64,000 nucleotides of DNA, taken from positions 62,678 through 126,677 of the forward strand of contig NZ_FOTM01000001.1 of the NCBI RefSeq assembly GCF_900114565.1, given 5' to 3'. This document shows positions 1 to 6,923 of the stretch, piece after piece; the first letter of the stretch is position 1, and each line of letters begins with the position of its first letter. The position numbers were made by a program, and so were the translations under genes. Under the pieces are notes generated by a model, which worked only from the letters and a program-made list of their open reading frames with translations, did not search any database and was not told the origin of the DNA. This stretch comes from Leifsonia sp. CL147 (GTDB lineage Bacteria; Actinomycetota; Actinomycetes; Actinomycetales; Microbacteriaceae).

Positions 1-270
1 CTTCTCGGTGTCGACGGTGGTCGTCCATCCCGCCAGCGGCAGATAGCTGACCGACGTGAACGGCGTCTTCGTCGGCAGGTCGACGACGAGCTTGACGGTA
101 CCGGCGGTCGCCGACTCGGTCGGAACGCGGAACGTGAGCGTGGTGTAGCTGCCGGGAGCGGCCTGATCGGGGTCGACGCGCACGTGGGCGCTCGCCGCGA
201 GTGGAGCGCCGAGCAGGAGGAAAGCAGTGGATGCCGCCGCGATGGACGCGGCGAACGTGGTCTTCTTCAT
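1..270 (-). CDS. YcnI-like DUF1775 secreted protein (partial, N-terminal 90 residues)
   Basis: Only the first 90 codons are in the window; the gene continues off the left edge. It begins MKKTTFAASIAAASTAFLLL and has a classic Sec signal peptide with a likely cleavage after ASA near residue 28, followed by HVRVDPDQAAPGSYTTLTF. An N-terminal histidine immediately after cleavage and a beta-rich start are typical of YcnI/DUF1775 proteins, which sit in copper-related loci and bind copper in characterised members. The start ATG is preceded by an AAGGGA ribosome site. The membrane protein upstream on the same strand probably belongs to the same unit. Copper binding here is inferred from family, not shown. 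Confidence 0.75.
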   Translation of the reverse strand, partial: MKKTTFAASIAAASTAFLLLGAPLAASAHVRVDPDQAAPGSYTTLTFRVPTESATAGTVKLVVDLPTKTPFTSVSYLPLAGWTTTVDTEK

Positions 271-352
271 GGGGTCCCTTGGATGGTCGGATCGTCGATG
301 AGCGCGTGCGCGCCAGGCCGACGCCGACCGTCGGAGCGGGCGGGTGCCGGAG

Positions 353-1000
353 TCAGAGCGCGCGGGCGATCGCCGGCGGTCCGCGGTGCCGCAGCCGCGC
401 CAGCGGGAGCCCCAGGTCGCGGAGGAGAGCGGGCTCGGCAGCGGCCGGCGCGGCGACGGAGGCCGCGACGGGGACCGGGACGACGACGAGACGGTCGGCG
501 GCGCGCTCGATGCGCACCCGCGCGGTCTCGAAGAGCCCCCAGAACGCGCGCTCGCCGAATCGCAGCGCGATGACGGTGACGAGCACGGCCGTCGCATGCG
601 TCAGCCACATCGACGGGCTCAGCTCGGAGCCGTGCGCCGCCGGCATCGCACCCCCGACGAGAGTGAGGTGGGCGCCGGCGTGCAGGTGCGTCATCCCGCC
701 GAGGCTCGCGGCCGCGCCGGTGCCCGTGCTCGTGGTCGTGAAGCGGGCGTCGCCTCCGCCGAGGCTGAACAGGGCGTGGAGCAGGAACTGGCTGAATGCC
801 ACGGCGAGGGTGAGGCGCCAGAGCGAGAGCCGCCGGGCCGTGAGCGCGACCGACCCCAGCGTGGCGAACACCAGGCTGAGCACGAGGGGGATCACTCCGG
901 GGACCGCCCCGCCCCCCGCAACGTGGAACAGCGAGGAGACGAGGATGGCGGTGCCGGAGGCGAGCACGGCGCGCGTCAGGCGAGCCCACCTCGATCCCAT
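353..1000 (-). CDS. hypothetical multi-pass membrane protein
   Basis: A 215-residue protein with about four hydrophobic segments (roughly residues 10-30, 33-52, 60-80, 130-150) and a long basic, Ala/Pro-rich cytoplasmic tail. A histidine-containing loop (GGMTHLHAGAHLTLVGG, about residues 100-117) lies between the third and fourth segments. The ATG at 1000 has a good AGGAGAGG ribosome site. It reads toward the YcnI-like gene with an 82-bp gap, so co-transcription is likely, and a role in metal or copper handling is possible from context and the His loop. I do not recognise a named family. Confidence 0.7.
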   Translation of the reverse strand: MGSRWARLTRAVLASGTAILVSSLFHVAGGGAVPGVIPLVLSLVFATLGSVALTARRLSLWRLTLAVAFSQFLLHALFSLGGGDARFTTTSTGTGAAASLGGMTHLHAGAHLTLVGGAMPAAHGSELSPSMWLTHATAVLVTVIALRFGERAFWGLFETARVRIERAADRLVVVPVPVAASVAAPAAAEPALLRDLGLPLARLRHRGPPAIARAL

Positions 1001-1109
1001 GCGCGTCCTCTCCTGAAGCCCCCAGCCAGTCTAGGGATGCGGGGGAATCCCTGGGGAAACGGATCCATTCGTCTGCATTGATGGAACATCCAGTCGAGAT
1101 CCTGTAGAA

Positions 1110-2300
1110 ATGATCGGTACCCTTTTCGCGCCTCTCCCGGTGCGTCGACCCCGACCGACTCGACCAGGAAGTACCAGCAGCTTGCCCCAGTCCACTCCCT
1201 CAGCGCGGCCGCGCCGCAGTCTCAGGGCACCCGTCGTGGTGGATGTGGATCAGCAGCAGACACTCTCCGACGATCCGGTGAGCGCGTTCACGACGCTCGA
1301 GGAGCTGACGGCGACGCAGACCTTCCCGAGTCGCCGGGCCGCGCTCGAGGCGGAGCGCTCCCGGCCGCGCAAACGCGAGCGCATCGTCGTCAAGCCGACG
1401 CGCGCCGAGCGCGCCCGCCCGGCTCGCGCCGAGGCCGCCCGCCCGGCTGGGGCCGAGCGCTCGGCCGCCGCAGCCCCGCGACCGGTGTCCGCACCCCGGA
1501 AGCAGCGCGCCGCACGCCCGGCCGCCGTCGCGACCCCGCCGGCGCGCGCCAGCCGCCAGCGGCGCCATCGCTGGGGCATCCACACGGTCGTCATGCTCTC
1601 CCTCGCCGCGTTCTTCGGCACCGCGGCCCTCCCCGCCTACGCCACCACCGGCGAGGGGTCGACCGGCGGCGCGGCCCGCACGGCGCTCGCCGTCCAGACC
1701 CTGACCGGGGGTGGCGTGACGCAGGTCGTCGCGCGTGACGGCCTCAACATCCAGGAGAGCCCGCAGGCCCTGGATTCGACCACCAACTCGTCCGTGTCTC
1801 CGGCCGTGCAGGCGCTCGCCGTCCAGCTCATGGGCGCCGTCGCCTCCGGTCGTCTCGTCGGTTCGACGCCGAACCACATCCCGGAGATCGCCAACCTCGC
1901 CGAGGGCAAGGCCGTCCCGAGCTGCGGCGTCGACTACCGCGTGCTCCAGGCCATCTCGGTGGCGCTCGACAACTTCAACCAGGTGGGCATCAGCGACATC
2001 AACCGCCGCTGCACCGGCCAGATCGAGGGAGCCGGAACCAGCTCCGCGCACTATGCGGACGGCGGCGGCCACGCCGTCGACTTCTACCTGCTGAACGGCT
2101 CGCCGCTCACCGGCGGCGACGCGAAGTCGATGCAGCTCATCCGCATCCTCGACCCGCTTGTTCCCGACGGCTCCGGCCTCGGGCAGGTGGAGTGCCGGTC
2201 CTCGATGAACCTCACCAACTTCAAGCCGTTCGACGACACCTGCAACCACCTGCACATCGACTTCCTCAAGTCGGACGGCGCCACGCTCCGCTACGGCTGA
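1110..2300 (+). CDS. secreted or membrane-anchored protein with M15 peptidase-like C-terminal domain
   Basis: This 396-residue protein has three parts. Residues 1-150 form a basic, Ala/Pro/Arg-rich tail. One hydrophobic segment (VVMLSLAAFFGTAALPAYA, about 156-176) acts as a signal or anchor. The exported domain is about 220 residues. Near the C-terminus H314 and H321-x2-D324 (SAHYADGGGHAVDF) and HLHIDF (H380, H382) resemble the zinc-binding arrangement of M15-type peptidoglycan peptidases (SxHxxGxAxD, then HxH). Cysteines in the domain may pair outside the cell. The long N-terminal tail before the export signal is unusual. The start at 1110 is the first in frame; a weak GATCCT box lies 6 nt before it. 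Peptidase activity is inferred. Confidence 0.7.
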   Translation: MIGTLFAPLPVRRPRPTRPGSTSSLPQSTPSARPRRSLRAPVVVDVDQQQTLSDDPVSAFTTLEELTATQTFPSRRAALEAERSRPRKRERIVVKPTRAERARPARAEAARPAGAERSAAAAPRPVSAPRKQRAARPAAVATPPARASRQRRHRWGIHTVVMLSLAAFFGTAALPAYATTGEGSTGGAARTALAVQTLTGGGVTQVVARDGLNIQESPQALDSTTNSSVSPAVQALAVQLMGAVASGRLVGSTPNHIPEIANLAEGKAVPSCGVDYRVLQAISVALDNFNQVGISDINRRCTGQIEGAGTSSAHYADGGGHAVDFYLLNGSPLTGGDAKSMQLIRILDPLVPDGSGLGQVECRSSMNLTNFKPFDDTCNHLHIDFLKSDGATLRYG

Positions 2301-2307
2301 CCGAACA

Positions 2308-2964
2308 TCAGCCGAAGAGGTTGAGCGCGGCCCACTGCACGAGGATGACGGTCTTGCCGTCGGCGATCCGGGCGTCCGCGACCATCCCGAGTGCCTCGTC
2401 GTAGGGCACGACGACCGGCTCGATCTCCTCGCCCTCCTCTTCCACGCCGCCGCCGCCGGAGACGTCCTCCGGCGCGTACTCGGCCGCATAGAAGTGGACG
2501 CGCTCGGTGACCGACCCCGGACTCATGTACAGGTCGAACAGATGTGTGAGCCCGCCGATCCGCACTCCGAGCTCCTCGGCGGCCTCGCGCCGGATCGCCT
2601 CCTCCGGCGAGTCGCCGTCGAGCAGTCCGGCCGCGGATTCGATCAGCATGCCGTCCGGATGCCCGTTGACGTACGCGGGGAACCGGAACTGGCGCGAGAG
2701 GAGCAGTGTGCGGCCGACTGGATCGTAGAGGAGCACGGTCGCACCATTGCCCCGGTCGTAGGTCTCGCGCGACTGCGTTGTCCACTCGCCGGTGCGGCCG
2801 CGATACCCGAAGGTCGTACGGCGGAGAATGTGCCAGCCGTCCGAGGTCACCTCGACGTCGTGGATGCGCACATCCGGATTGCCGGTCAGATCGCGTCCCG
2901 CCCGGTGCAGACCCGTGCGGCCTCGGGTGTCCGGGAGGTCGTGGCCGGGCCGCTCGTCGCTCAT
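2308..2964 (-). CDS. NUDIX hydrolase, NudK/ADP-ribose pyrophosphatase type
   Basis: A 218-residue NUDIX protein with a full Nudix box at about residues 113-133 (GLLDGDSPEEAIRREAAEELG shows the G-x5-E-x7-REUxEExGU pattern). The upstream LLLSRQFRFPAYVNGHPDG and downstream MSPGSVTERVHFY segments are typical of the GDP-mannose/ADP-sugar pyrophosphatase subfamily, which hydrolyses nucleoside diphosphate sugars to a sugar phosphate and NMP. It converges on the M15-like gene with only 7 bp between stops. A TAGGCT box 6 nt before the ATG suggests a leaderless mRNA. The palindrome array at 3007-3180 lies directly upstream of this promoter. Confidence 0.88.
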   Translation of the reverse strand: MSDERPGHDLPDTRGRTGLHRAGRDLTGNPDVRIHDVEVTSDGWHILRRTTFGYRGRTGEWTTQSRETYDRGNGATVLLYDPVGRTLLLSRQFRFPAYVNGHPDGMLIESAAGLLDGDSPEEAIRREAAEELGVRIGGLTHLFDLYMSPGSVTERVHFYAAEYAPEDVSGGGGVEEEGEEIEPVVVPYDEALGMVADARIADGKTVILVQWAALNLFG

Positions 2965-2970
2965 GCTCCG

Positions 2971-2976
2971 AGCCTA
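2971..2976 (-). promoter_or_regulatory. -10 box of the NUDIX gene (leaderless)
   Basis: TAGGCT on the minus strand ends 6 nt before the ATG at 2964, so transcription would begin at or next to the start codon. No ribosome site is needed or seen. Confidence 0.55.
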
Positions 2977-3006
2977 GGCCGTGCGCCGATGGCCGTCCTG
3001 CCCTCC

Positions 3007-3180
3007 AGATTCGTGACGAATGTTGCGTTCCAGCCGGCCAGAGTGCACATTCGTGACGAATGTCGCGCTAGGTAGGTGGCTGCACATTCGTGACGAATGT
3101 CGCGTTGGGCCGCACCGGAGTGCACATTCGTGACGAATGTCGGGTTTGAGGCGGTGGGAGTGCACATTCGTGACGAATGT
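3007..3180. repeat. five iterated 17-bp palindromes, 40-bp spacing
   Basis: The palindrome ACATTCGTGACGAATGT (8-bp arms around one base) occurs at 3007-3023 (first copy AGATTCG...), 3047-3063, 3084-3100, 3124-3140 and 3164-3180. Start-to-start distances are 40, 37, 40 and 40 bp. Each copy is usually followed by CGCG or TGCG and preceded by GAGTGC, but the middle of the interval varies. The cluster occupies the space between yihY (stop at 3235) and the promoter of the NUDIX gene. The same palindrome forms the array at 27949-28245. Confidence 0.9.
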
Positions 3181-3234
3181 CGCTACGGGGCGCAGGCGGC
3201 AAGCGGCAAGCGGCAAGACGCAAGCGGTCAGCGG

Positions 3235-4287
3235 TCAGCGGGCGCGCGTGCGGTAGCGGGCGCGGAGCGTGCGCGCGGCGAGGATGTCGCCGGCCTGCAC
3301 CTCCTGCGCCTTCAGCAGGCCCTTGTCCGACTTGAGCGGGAGGCGCAGGTCGACGTCCGCATCGATGCCGGCAACGAGCTCTCGCACCCGTTCCACCTCC
3401 GAGTCGAGTTCCGCGCCGAGCAGCAGCGCGACGTTCGCGATCCAGATCCACAGCAGGAAGACGATGATGCCGGCGAGCGTGCCGTAGGTGCGGTCGTAGT
3501 TGGCGAACGTGCCCACGTAGAGCGCGAACAGGGCGGATGCGACGGCGAGCACCACGATCGCCGCGATCGACCCGGGCGTGAGCCAGCGGAGCCGCGGCTG
3601 CTTCACGTTCGGCGTGGCGGCGTACAGGACAGCGAGGAGCAGAACCAGCAGGATCGCGACGATCGGCCAGCGGATCACCGACCACGCCACCTGGAACGCC
3701 TGATCGAGTCCGATCAGCCCGCCCAGGAAGGAGAGAACCGGGCCGGACACCACGAGCAGGATGGCCAGCAGCGACACGAGCACCAGCGTGAGGATCGTGA
3801 CCCCCAACTGCACCGGTCGCAGGACGAGCGCCGACCGTCCCTCCCGGACGCCGTAGACCCGGTTCAGGGCGCGCCCGAACGCGCCGACGTAGCCGGACGC
3901 CGACCAGATCGCGCCGATGATCCCGATGGCGAGCGCCCAGCCCGTGGCGGGCGAGGAGGCGAGATGCTGGAGCGGACTCTTCAGCACGTCCGTCATGCCG
4001 GGCGCGAGGTCGTCGACCATCCCGAACAGTGCGGCGATGCCGGTCTTGCTCTGCCCGACGAGGCCCAGGATGCTGACCAATGCCAGAAGCGCGGGGAACA
4101 GCGAGAGGACGCCGAAGTAGGTCAGGCCCGCCGCGAGGTCGGTCGCCTGGTCGGTGGTGAAGCTGCGCATGGTCCGCTTGAGGATGAAGCCCCACGGCAG
4201 CCGGAACCAGGGGAGGCTGCGGCGGTCCTCGATCCGGCGGATCGCTTCCGCCCGGGCGCTGCCCACACCGCCCTGGTCAGCCGGCAC
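3235..4287 (-). CDS. YihY/BrkB family (UPF0761) inner membrane protein
   Basis: The 350-residue protein opens with a cytoplasmic helix, then six hydrophobic segments between about residues 50 and 300. Hallmarks of the YihY/BrkB family are AAGLTYFGVLSLFPALLAL after the first helix, IGAIWSASGYVGAFGRALNRVYGV in the middle, and FANYDRTYGTLAGIIVFLLWIW near the end. Function is not settled; the family was wrongly called ribonuclease BN and is now viewed as a possible transporter or envelope factor. It overlaps the upstream DUF3618-like gene by 11 nt and is the last gene of a holin-DUF3618-yihY operon. Confidence 0.88.
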   Translation of the reverse strand: MPADQGGVGSARAEAIRRIEDRRSLPWFRLPWGFILKRTMRSFTTDQATDLAAGLTYFGVLSLFPALLALVSILGLVGQSKTGIAALFGMVDDLAPGMTDVLKSPLQHLASSPATGWALAIGIIGAIWSASGYVGAFGRALNRVYGVREGRSALVLRPVQLGVTILTLVLVSLLAILLVVSGPVLSFLGGLIGLDQAFQVAWSVIRWPIVAILLVLLLAVLYAATPNVKQPRLRWLTPGSIAAIVVLAVASALFALYVGTFANYDRTYGTLAGIIVFLLWIWIANVALLLGAELDSEVERVRELVAGIDADVDLRLPLKSDKGLLKAQEVQAGDILAARTLRARYRTRAR

Positions 4288-4555
4288 GCCCGCGCCTCCG
4301 CAGGAGGAGGGCGGCCGCGCCCGCCGCGGCTCCGGTCAGGACGATGAAGACCCCCGTGAAGAAGGCGGGATGCGACCGGATCTGCACGCGCAGGTTGAAG
4401 GTGGCGAACAGGTCGTCGAGCGTGGCCGCCAGCTCGTCGCGCGTCACCTCCAGGTCGAGCTTGAGCATGTTGATGCCCGCGCCCCGGGGGAGCGGGGGAC
4501 GCCCGGCGGGACGTTCACCCGCCCGGCGGACCGAGGGTACCGAGTGCGTCGTCAC
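4277..4555 (-). CDS. small DUF3618-like membrane protein
   Basis: A 92-residue protein with a GTG start at 4555, chosen because it overlaps the upstream holin-like stop codon as GTGA and has an AAGGGAAA ribosome site. Residues about 37-65 (LDLEVTRDELAATLDDLFATF) match the DUF3618 pattern of an acidic helix with RxELAxTLDxL. One transmembrane segment (FFTGVFIVLTGAAAGAAALLL) and a basic end RRRGRAG follow. A shorter paralogue lies at 49199-49414 in the same order relative to a holin-like gene. Function unknown; probably an envelope-associated single-pass protein. Confidence 0.72.
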   Translation of the reverse strand: MTTHSVPSVRRAGERPAGRPPLPRGAGINMLKLDLEVTRDELAATLDDLFATFNLRVQIRSHPAFFTGVFIVLTGAAAGAAALLLRRRGRAG

Positions 4556-4980
4556 GGCCGCTTTCCCTTCAACGCCTGGTAGTCCGCGCCGAGCTCGCTG
4601 CCGAGGTCGTCGGGCACCGGCGGCATCCCGCGCTTGAGGCTGCGCCAGCCGATCAGGCCGATGACGACGGCGATCACGATGAGGATGGCGGCCACGATGA
4701 GCGCGGCCAGCCAGGCGGGGAGGATCAGGGCGAAGCCCAGCACGGCCGCCGTCACCAGCACGCCGAACGCGAAGAACAGGAACAGGAGGGCGCCCGCGAG
4801 CAGCCCGGCGCCCATCCCGGCGGCCTTCGCCTTCGCGGCCATCTCGGCCTTGAACAGCGCGAGCTCCGACGCGATCAGCCGGCGCAACTGGGCCACGAGG
4901 TCCTTCGCCAGTTGCGGCAGCGGACGCAGTCCTCGGGTGGTGCGGCGCCGCTCCCGCGGCAGCGGTGGCTGGTCGGCCAT
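4552..4980 (-). CDS. Actinobacterial Holin-X (phage holin family) membrane protein
   Basis: A 142-residue protein with an amphipathic helix (PQLAKDLVAQLRRLIASELALFKAEMAAKAK, about 23-53) and two transmembrane helices forming a hairpin (about 58-80 and 86-110), followed by a charged tail. This is the Holin-X layout. Despite the family name there are no phage genes nearby, so it is read as a chromosomal envelope protein. It heads a three-gene minus-strand operon with translational coupling to the DUF3618-like gene (4-nt overlap). A second copy of the module is at 48706-49209. Confidence 0.8.
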   Translation of the reverse strand: MADQPPLPRERRRTTRGLRPLPQLAKDLVAQLRRLIASELALFKAEMAAKAKAAGMGAGLLAGALLFLFFAFGVLVTAAVLGFALILPAWLAALIVAAILIVIAVVIGLIGWRSLKRGMPPVPDDLGSELGADYQALKGKRP

Positions 4981-5055
4981 GAAGCCGGGCTCCCTTCAGA
5001 CGCTGGTAGGCCGAACGTACCCCGCGCCCGCGCACGAGTGAACCCGCTCATGGTG

Positions 5056-5061
5056 CACACT
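5056..5061 (+). promoter_or_regulatory. -10 box of the universal stress gene (leaderless)
   Basis: CACACT ends 6 nt before the ATG at 5068. This spacing, shared by many genes in the window, favours the ATG at 5068 over the in-frame ATG at 5050. Confidence 0.45.
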
Positions 5062-5067
5062 AGGGGC

Positions 5068-5592
5068 ATGAACGGGAACGAGATCGCCGGTCGGGGTGGC
5101 ATCCTCGCGGCCGTGGTCCCCGGGCAGCCGGCCGCTGTCGTCGAGGCGGCCGCACGTCTCGCCGGCGACCTCGGCCTGCCGCTGGTGTGCGCGAACGTCG
5201 ATCCCGATCGCTACCTGGTCTCGAGCTACGTCGACGGAACGGTCGTCGCGCTCCCCTACGACCCGGACCTGCCCGAAACCGAGGAGGAACGGTTCGATCC
5301 CGAGCTCGAGGCGCACATCCAGAGCATCCTGGAGGGGCGCGGCATCCCGTACTCGCTGAAGCAGCTGGCCGGCGACCCCGCCTGGGCCCTGGCGCGGCTG
5401 GCCGACGAGCTGGATGTGCGGTACATCGTGGTCGGGACGCGGGACGCCGGGCTGCGCGGCAGCCTGCGGGAGTTCTTCAACGGGTCGGTCGCCGTGCACC
5501 TGGCGCACCGCCAGCACCGGCCGGTCGTCGTTGTCCCGCTGAATCCGATGCCGGGAGCGCAGAAGCTCCCGTGGGAAGACCCGCCGGTCTAG
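5068..5592 (+). CDS. universal stress protein (UspA family)
   Basis: A 174-residue single Usp domain. The Rossmann-like start (ILAAVVPGQPAAVVEAAARLAGDLGLPLVCANV) and the nucleotide loop VGTRDAGLRGSLREFFNGSV near residues 124-143 match the ATP-binding G-x2-G-x9-G(S/T) signature of UspFG-type proteins. An insertion of about 30 residues after the second strand (YDPDLPETEEERFDPELEAH) is acidic. The gene is followed by crcB with stop and start overlapping (TAGTG), so the stress protein and fluoride exporters form one operon. ATP binding is inferred from the motif. Confidence 0.85.
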   Translation: MNGNEIAGRGGILAAVVPGQPAAVVEAAARLAGDLGLPLVCANVDPDRYLVSSYVDGTVVALPYDPDLPETEEERFDPELEAHIQSILEGRGIPYSLKQLAGDPAWALARLADELDVRYIVVGTRDAGLRGSLREFFNGSVAVHLAHRQHRPVVVVPLNPMPGAQKLPWEDPPV

Positions 5593-6038
5593 TGCCGGCG
5601 GTCCGTGGACCGGCGCCTGTGCACCTGCACCCGCGCTCCATCCTGCTCGTGTTCGCGGGCGGCGCCCTCGGGACGTCCGTGCGCTATCTGCTCAGCCTGT
5701 CGGTGCCGCCCGTGGGCGGAGTTCCTGTGATCACGCTCCTCCTCAACGTCACCGGCGCCTTCGTGCTCGGATGGCTGCTGCAGTCTCTCGCGCTGCACGG
5801 ACCCGATGAGGGTGTTCGCCGCGATCTGCGCCTGTTCGCCGGGACGGGCATCCTGGGCGGCTACACGACGTACAGCTCGCTCGCGGTGGACACGGACGGG
5901 CTGATCGCCGCGCAGAGCGTCGGCCTGAGCATCCTCTATGCCGTCGCCACCATCGCGATCGGCGCCGCGGCCTCCGTCGCGGGGATCGCGCTTGCCTCCA
6001 CGATCGCCCGGCGTCGCGCGGAGCGGGGGCGACGATGA
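5592..6038 (+). CDS. crcB: fluoride ion channel CrcB/Fluc, subunit 1
   Basis: A 148-residue, four-helix CrcB protein. Family marks are GGALGTSVRYLL near the N-terminus, TLLLNVTGAFVLGWL (the conserved Asn) and TGILGGYTTYSSLAVDT (GGxTTFSTF-like pore motif). Fluc channels are dual-topology dimers that expel fluoride passively. The GTG at 5592 overlaps the usp stop; the GTG at 5619 is an alternative that would remove nine residues. The next crcB overlaps it by 4 nt, so the two probably form an obligate heterodimer as in other Gram-positive bacteria. Confidence 0.88.
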   Translation: MPAVRGPAPVHLHPRSILLVFAGGALGTSVRYLLSLSVPPVGGVPVITLLLNVTGAFVLGWLLQSLALHGPDEGVRRDLRLFAGTGILGGYTTYSSLAVDTDGLIAAQSVGLSILYAVATIAIGAAASVAGIALASTIARRRAERGRR

Positions 6039-6412
6039 CGGCGCTGCTGGTCCTCGCCGTCGCCGCGGCCGGGGGCGTGGGCGCCGTCGCGCGGCTCGTT
6101 CTCGACGGGCTTCTCCGGGCACGGGTGCGCATCGCGTATCCGCTCGGGACGACCGTCATCAACGTCACCGGGTCCTTCCTGCTGGGTCTGGTCACCGGCC
6201 TCGCCCTGGCCCACGGCCTCCCTGCGGAGTGGCGCGCGGTGCTCGGGACCGGTTTCCTCGGCGGCTACACGACGTTCAGCACGGCGAGCTACGAGACGGT
6301 CCGGCTGGCGCAGCAGCGACGCTACCGGGCGGCGCTGGTCAACGGCGTCGGGATGCTCGTCCTCGCTCTCGCCGCTGCCGGCCTCGGGCTCTGGCTCGGC
6401 GAACTCGGCTGA
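6035..6412 (+). CDS. crcB: fluoride ion channel CrcB/Fluc, subunit 2
   Basis: A 125-residue CrcB protein starting with an ATGA overlap to subunit 1. It carries GGVGAVARLVLDGLL, TTVINVTGSFLLGL and TGFLGGYTTFSTASYETV, the last being close to the family consensus. Four transmembrane helices are visible. Paired crcB genes usually encode oppositely oriented halves of one channel. I saw no fluoride riboswitch ahead of the operon, so expression may follow the stress-protein promoter at 5056. Confidence 0.9.
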   Translation: MTALLVLAVAAAGGVGAVARLVLDGLLRARVRIAYPLGTTVINVTGSFLLGLVTGLALAHGLPAEWRAVLGTGFLGGYTTFSTASYETVRLAQQRRYRAALVNGVGMLVLALAAAGLGLWLGELG

Positions 6413-6418
6413 TGCCGA

Positions 6419-6440
6419 GGCCGGCCGGTCAGGGCCGGCC
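6419..6440. terminator. hairpin between convergent crcB and SnoaL-like genes
   Basis: GGCCGGCC at 6419-6426 and 6433-6440 form a perfect 8-bp stem around a GGTCAG loop, in the 30-bp gap between converging genes. There is no T-run; it may terminate in both directions. Confidence 0.45.
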
Positions 6441-6442
6441 GG

Positions 6443-6805
6443 TCAGGGCTGGCCGGGCTCCTGCTCCATCCACCACTCGGTGAACTCCTCGGCCCGCCCG
6501 TCGGGGGCCAGCCGGATGATCCACAGATTGCTGTAGATCGGGCCGTCGCGGTAGTCGGTGACGCCCTCCACGAACGAGACGGGGCCGTCCTGTCCGAGCA
6601 ATCGCCACTCGAAGCTCGCGGCGCCGGGGTCGTCCTGGGCGTCCAGCCAGCCCTCCACGATCTCCTGATGGCCGTCCCACGGCTCGGCGAACGGTTCCGT
6701 GCGGTAGCTCGCATCCTCGGTGAACAGGGCGCGGATGTCGTCGGGTTCGTTGCTCTCCCATGCGCGCCGGTAGAGGTCGATCCAGTGGGTGATCGCGTCC
6801 GCCAT
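6443..6805 (-). CDS. SnoaL-like / NTF2-fold protein
   Basis: A 120-residue protein with the NTF2-like pattern: THWIDLYRRAWESNEPDDIRALFTEDASYRTEPF, then a central helix and a beta sheet with GVTDYRDGPIYSNLWIIRL and EEFTEWWMEQ. This fold covers polyketide cyclases, isomerases and binding proteins, so no reaction can be named. The start at 6805 is supported by a TATAAC box exactly 6 nt upstream; longer in-frame versions would run through this promoter. It stands alone between converging crcB and the divergent secreted-protein gene. Confidence 0.8.
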   Translation of the reverse strand: MADAITHWIDLYRRAWESNEPDDIRALFTEDASYRTEPFAEPWDGHQEIVEGWLDAQDDPGAASFEWRLLGQDGPVSFVEGVTDYRDGPIYSNLWIIRLAPDGRAEEFTEWWMEQEPGQP

Positions 6806-6811
6806 GTCCCC

Positions 6812-6817
6812 GTTATA
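6812..6817 (-). promoter_or_regulatory. -10 box of the SnoaL-like gene (leaderless)
   Basis: TATAAC on the minus strand, 6 nt before the ATG at 6805. Confidence 0.55.
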
Positions 6818-6923
6818 CGCCCTGGGTGCGAGGCGGCGCCATGATCCCGCGCCAACACCTTTACCGTCTGCTAGACAGGGGAGTACAGTCTGGTTCATCT
6901 CGAACGGGTCTGGGGGTGATCGC

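Noticed and set aside
3007-3180. parS partition sites
   Set aside because: The palindrome ACATTCGTGACGAATGT does not match the bacterial parS consensus TGTTTCACGTGAAACA.
4552-4980. Prophage lysis gene
   Set aside because: Holin-X proteins are chromosomal in actinobacteria and no phage genes are present near either copy.
5592-5650. Fluoride riboswitch before crcB
   Set aside because: The crcB start overlaps the preceding gene and I find no conserved riboswitch core there or before the stress-protein gene.
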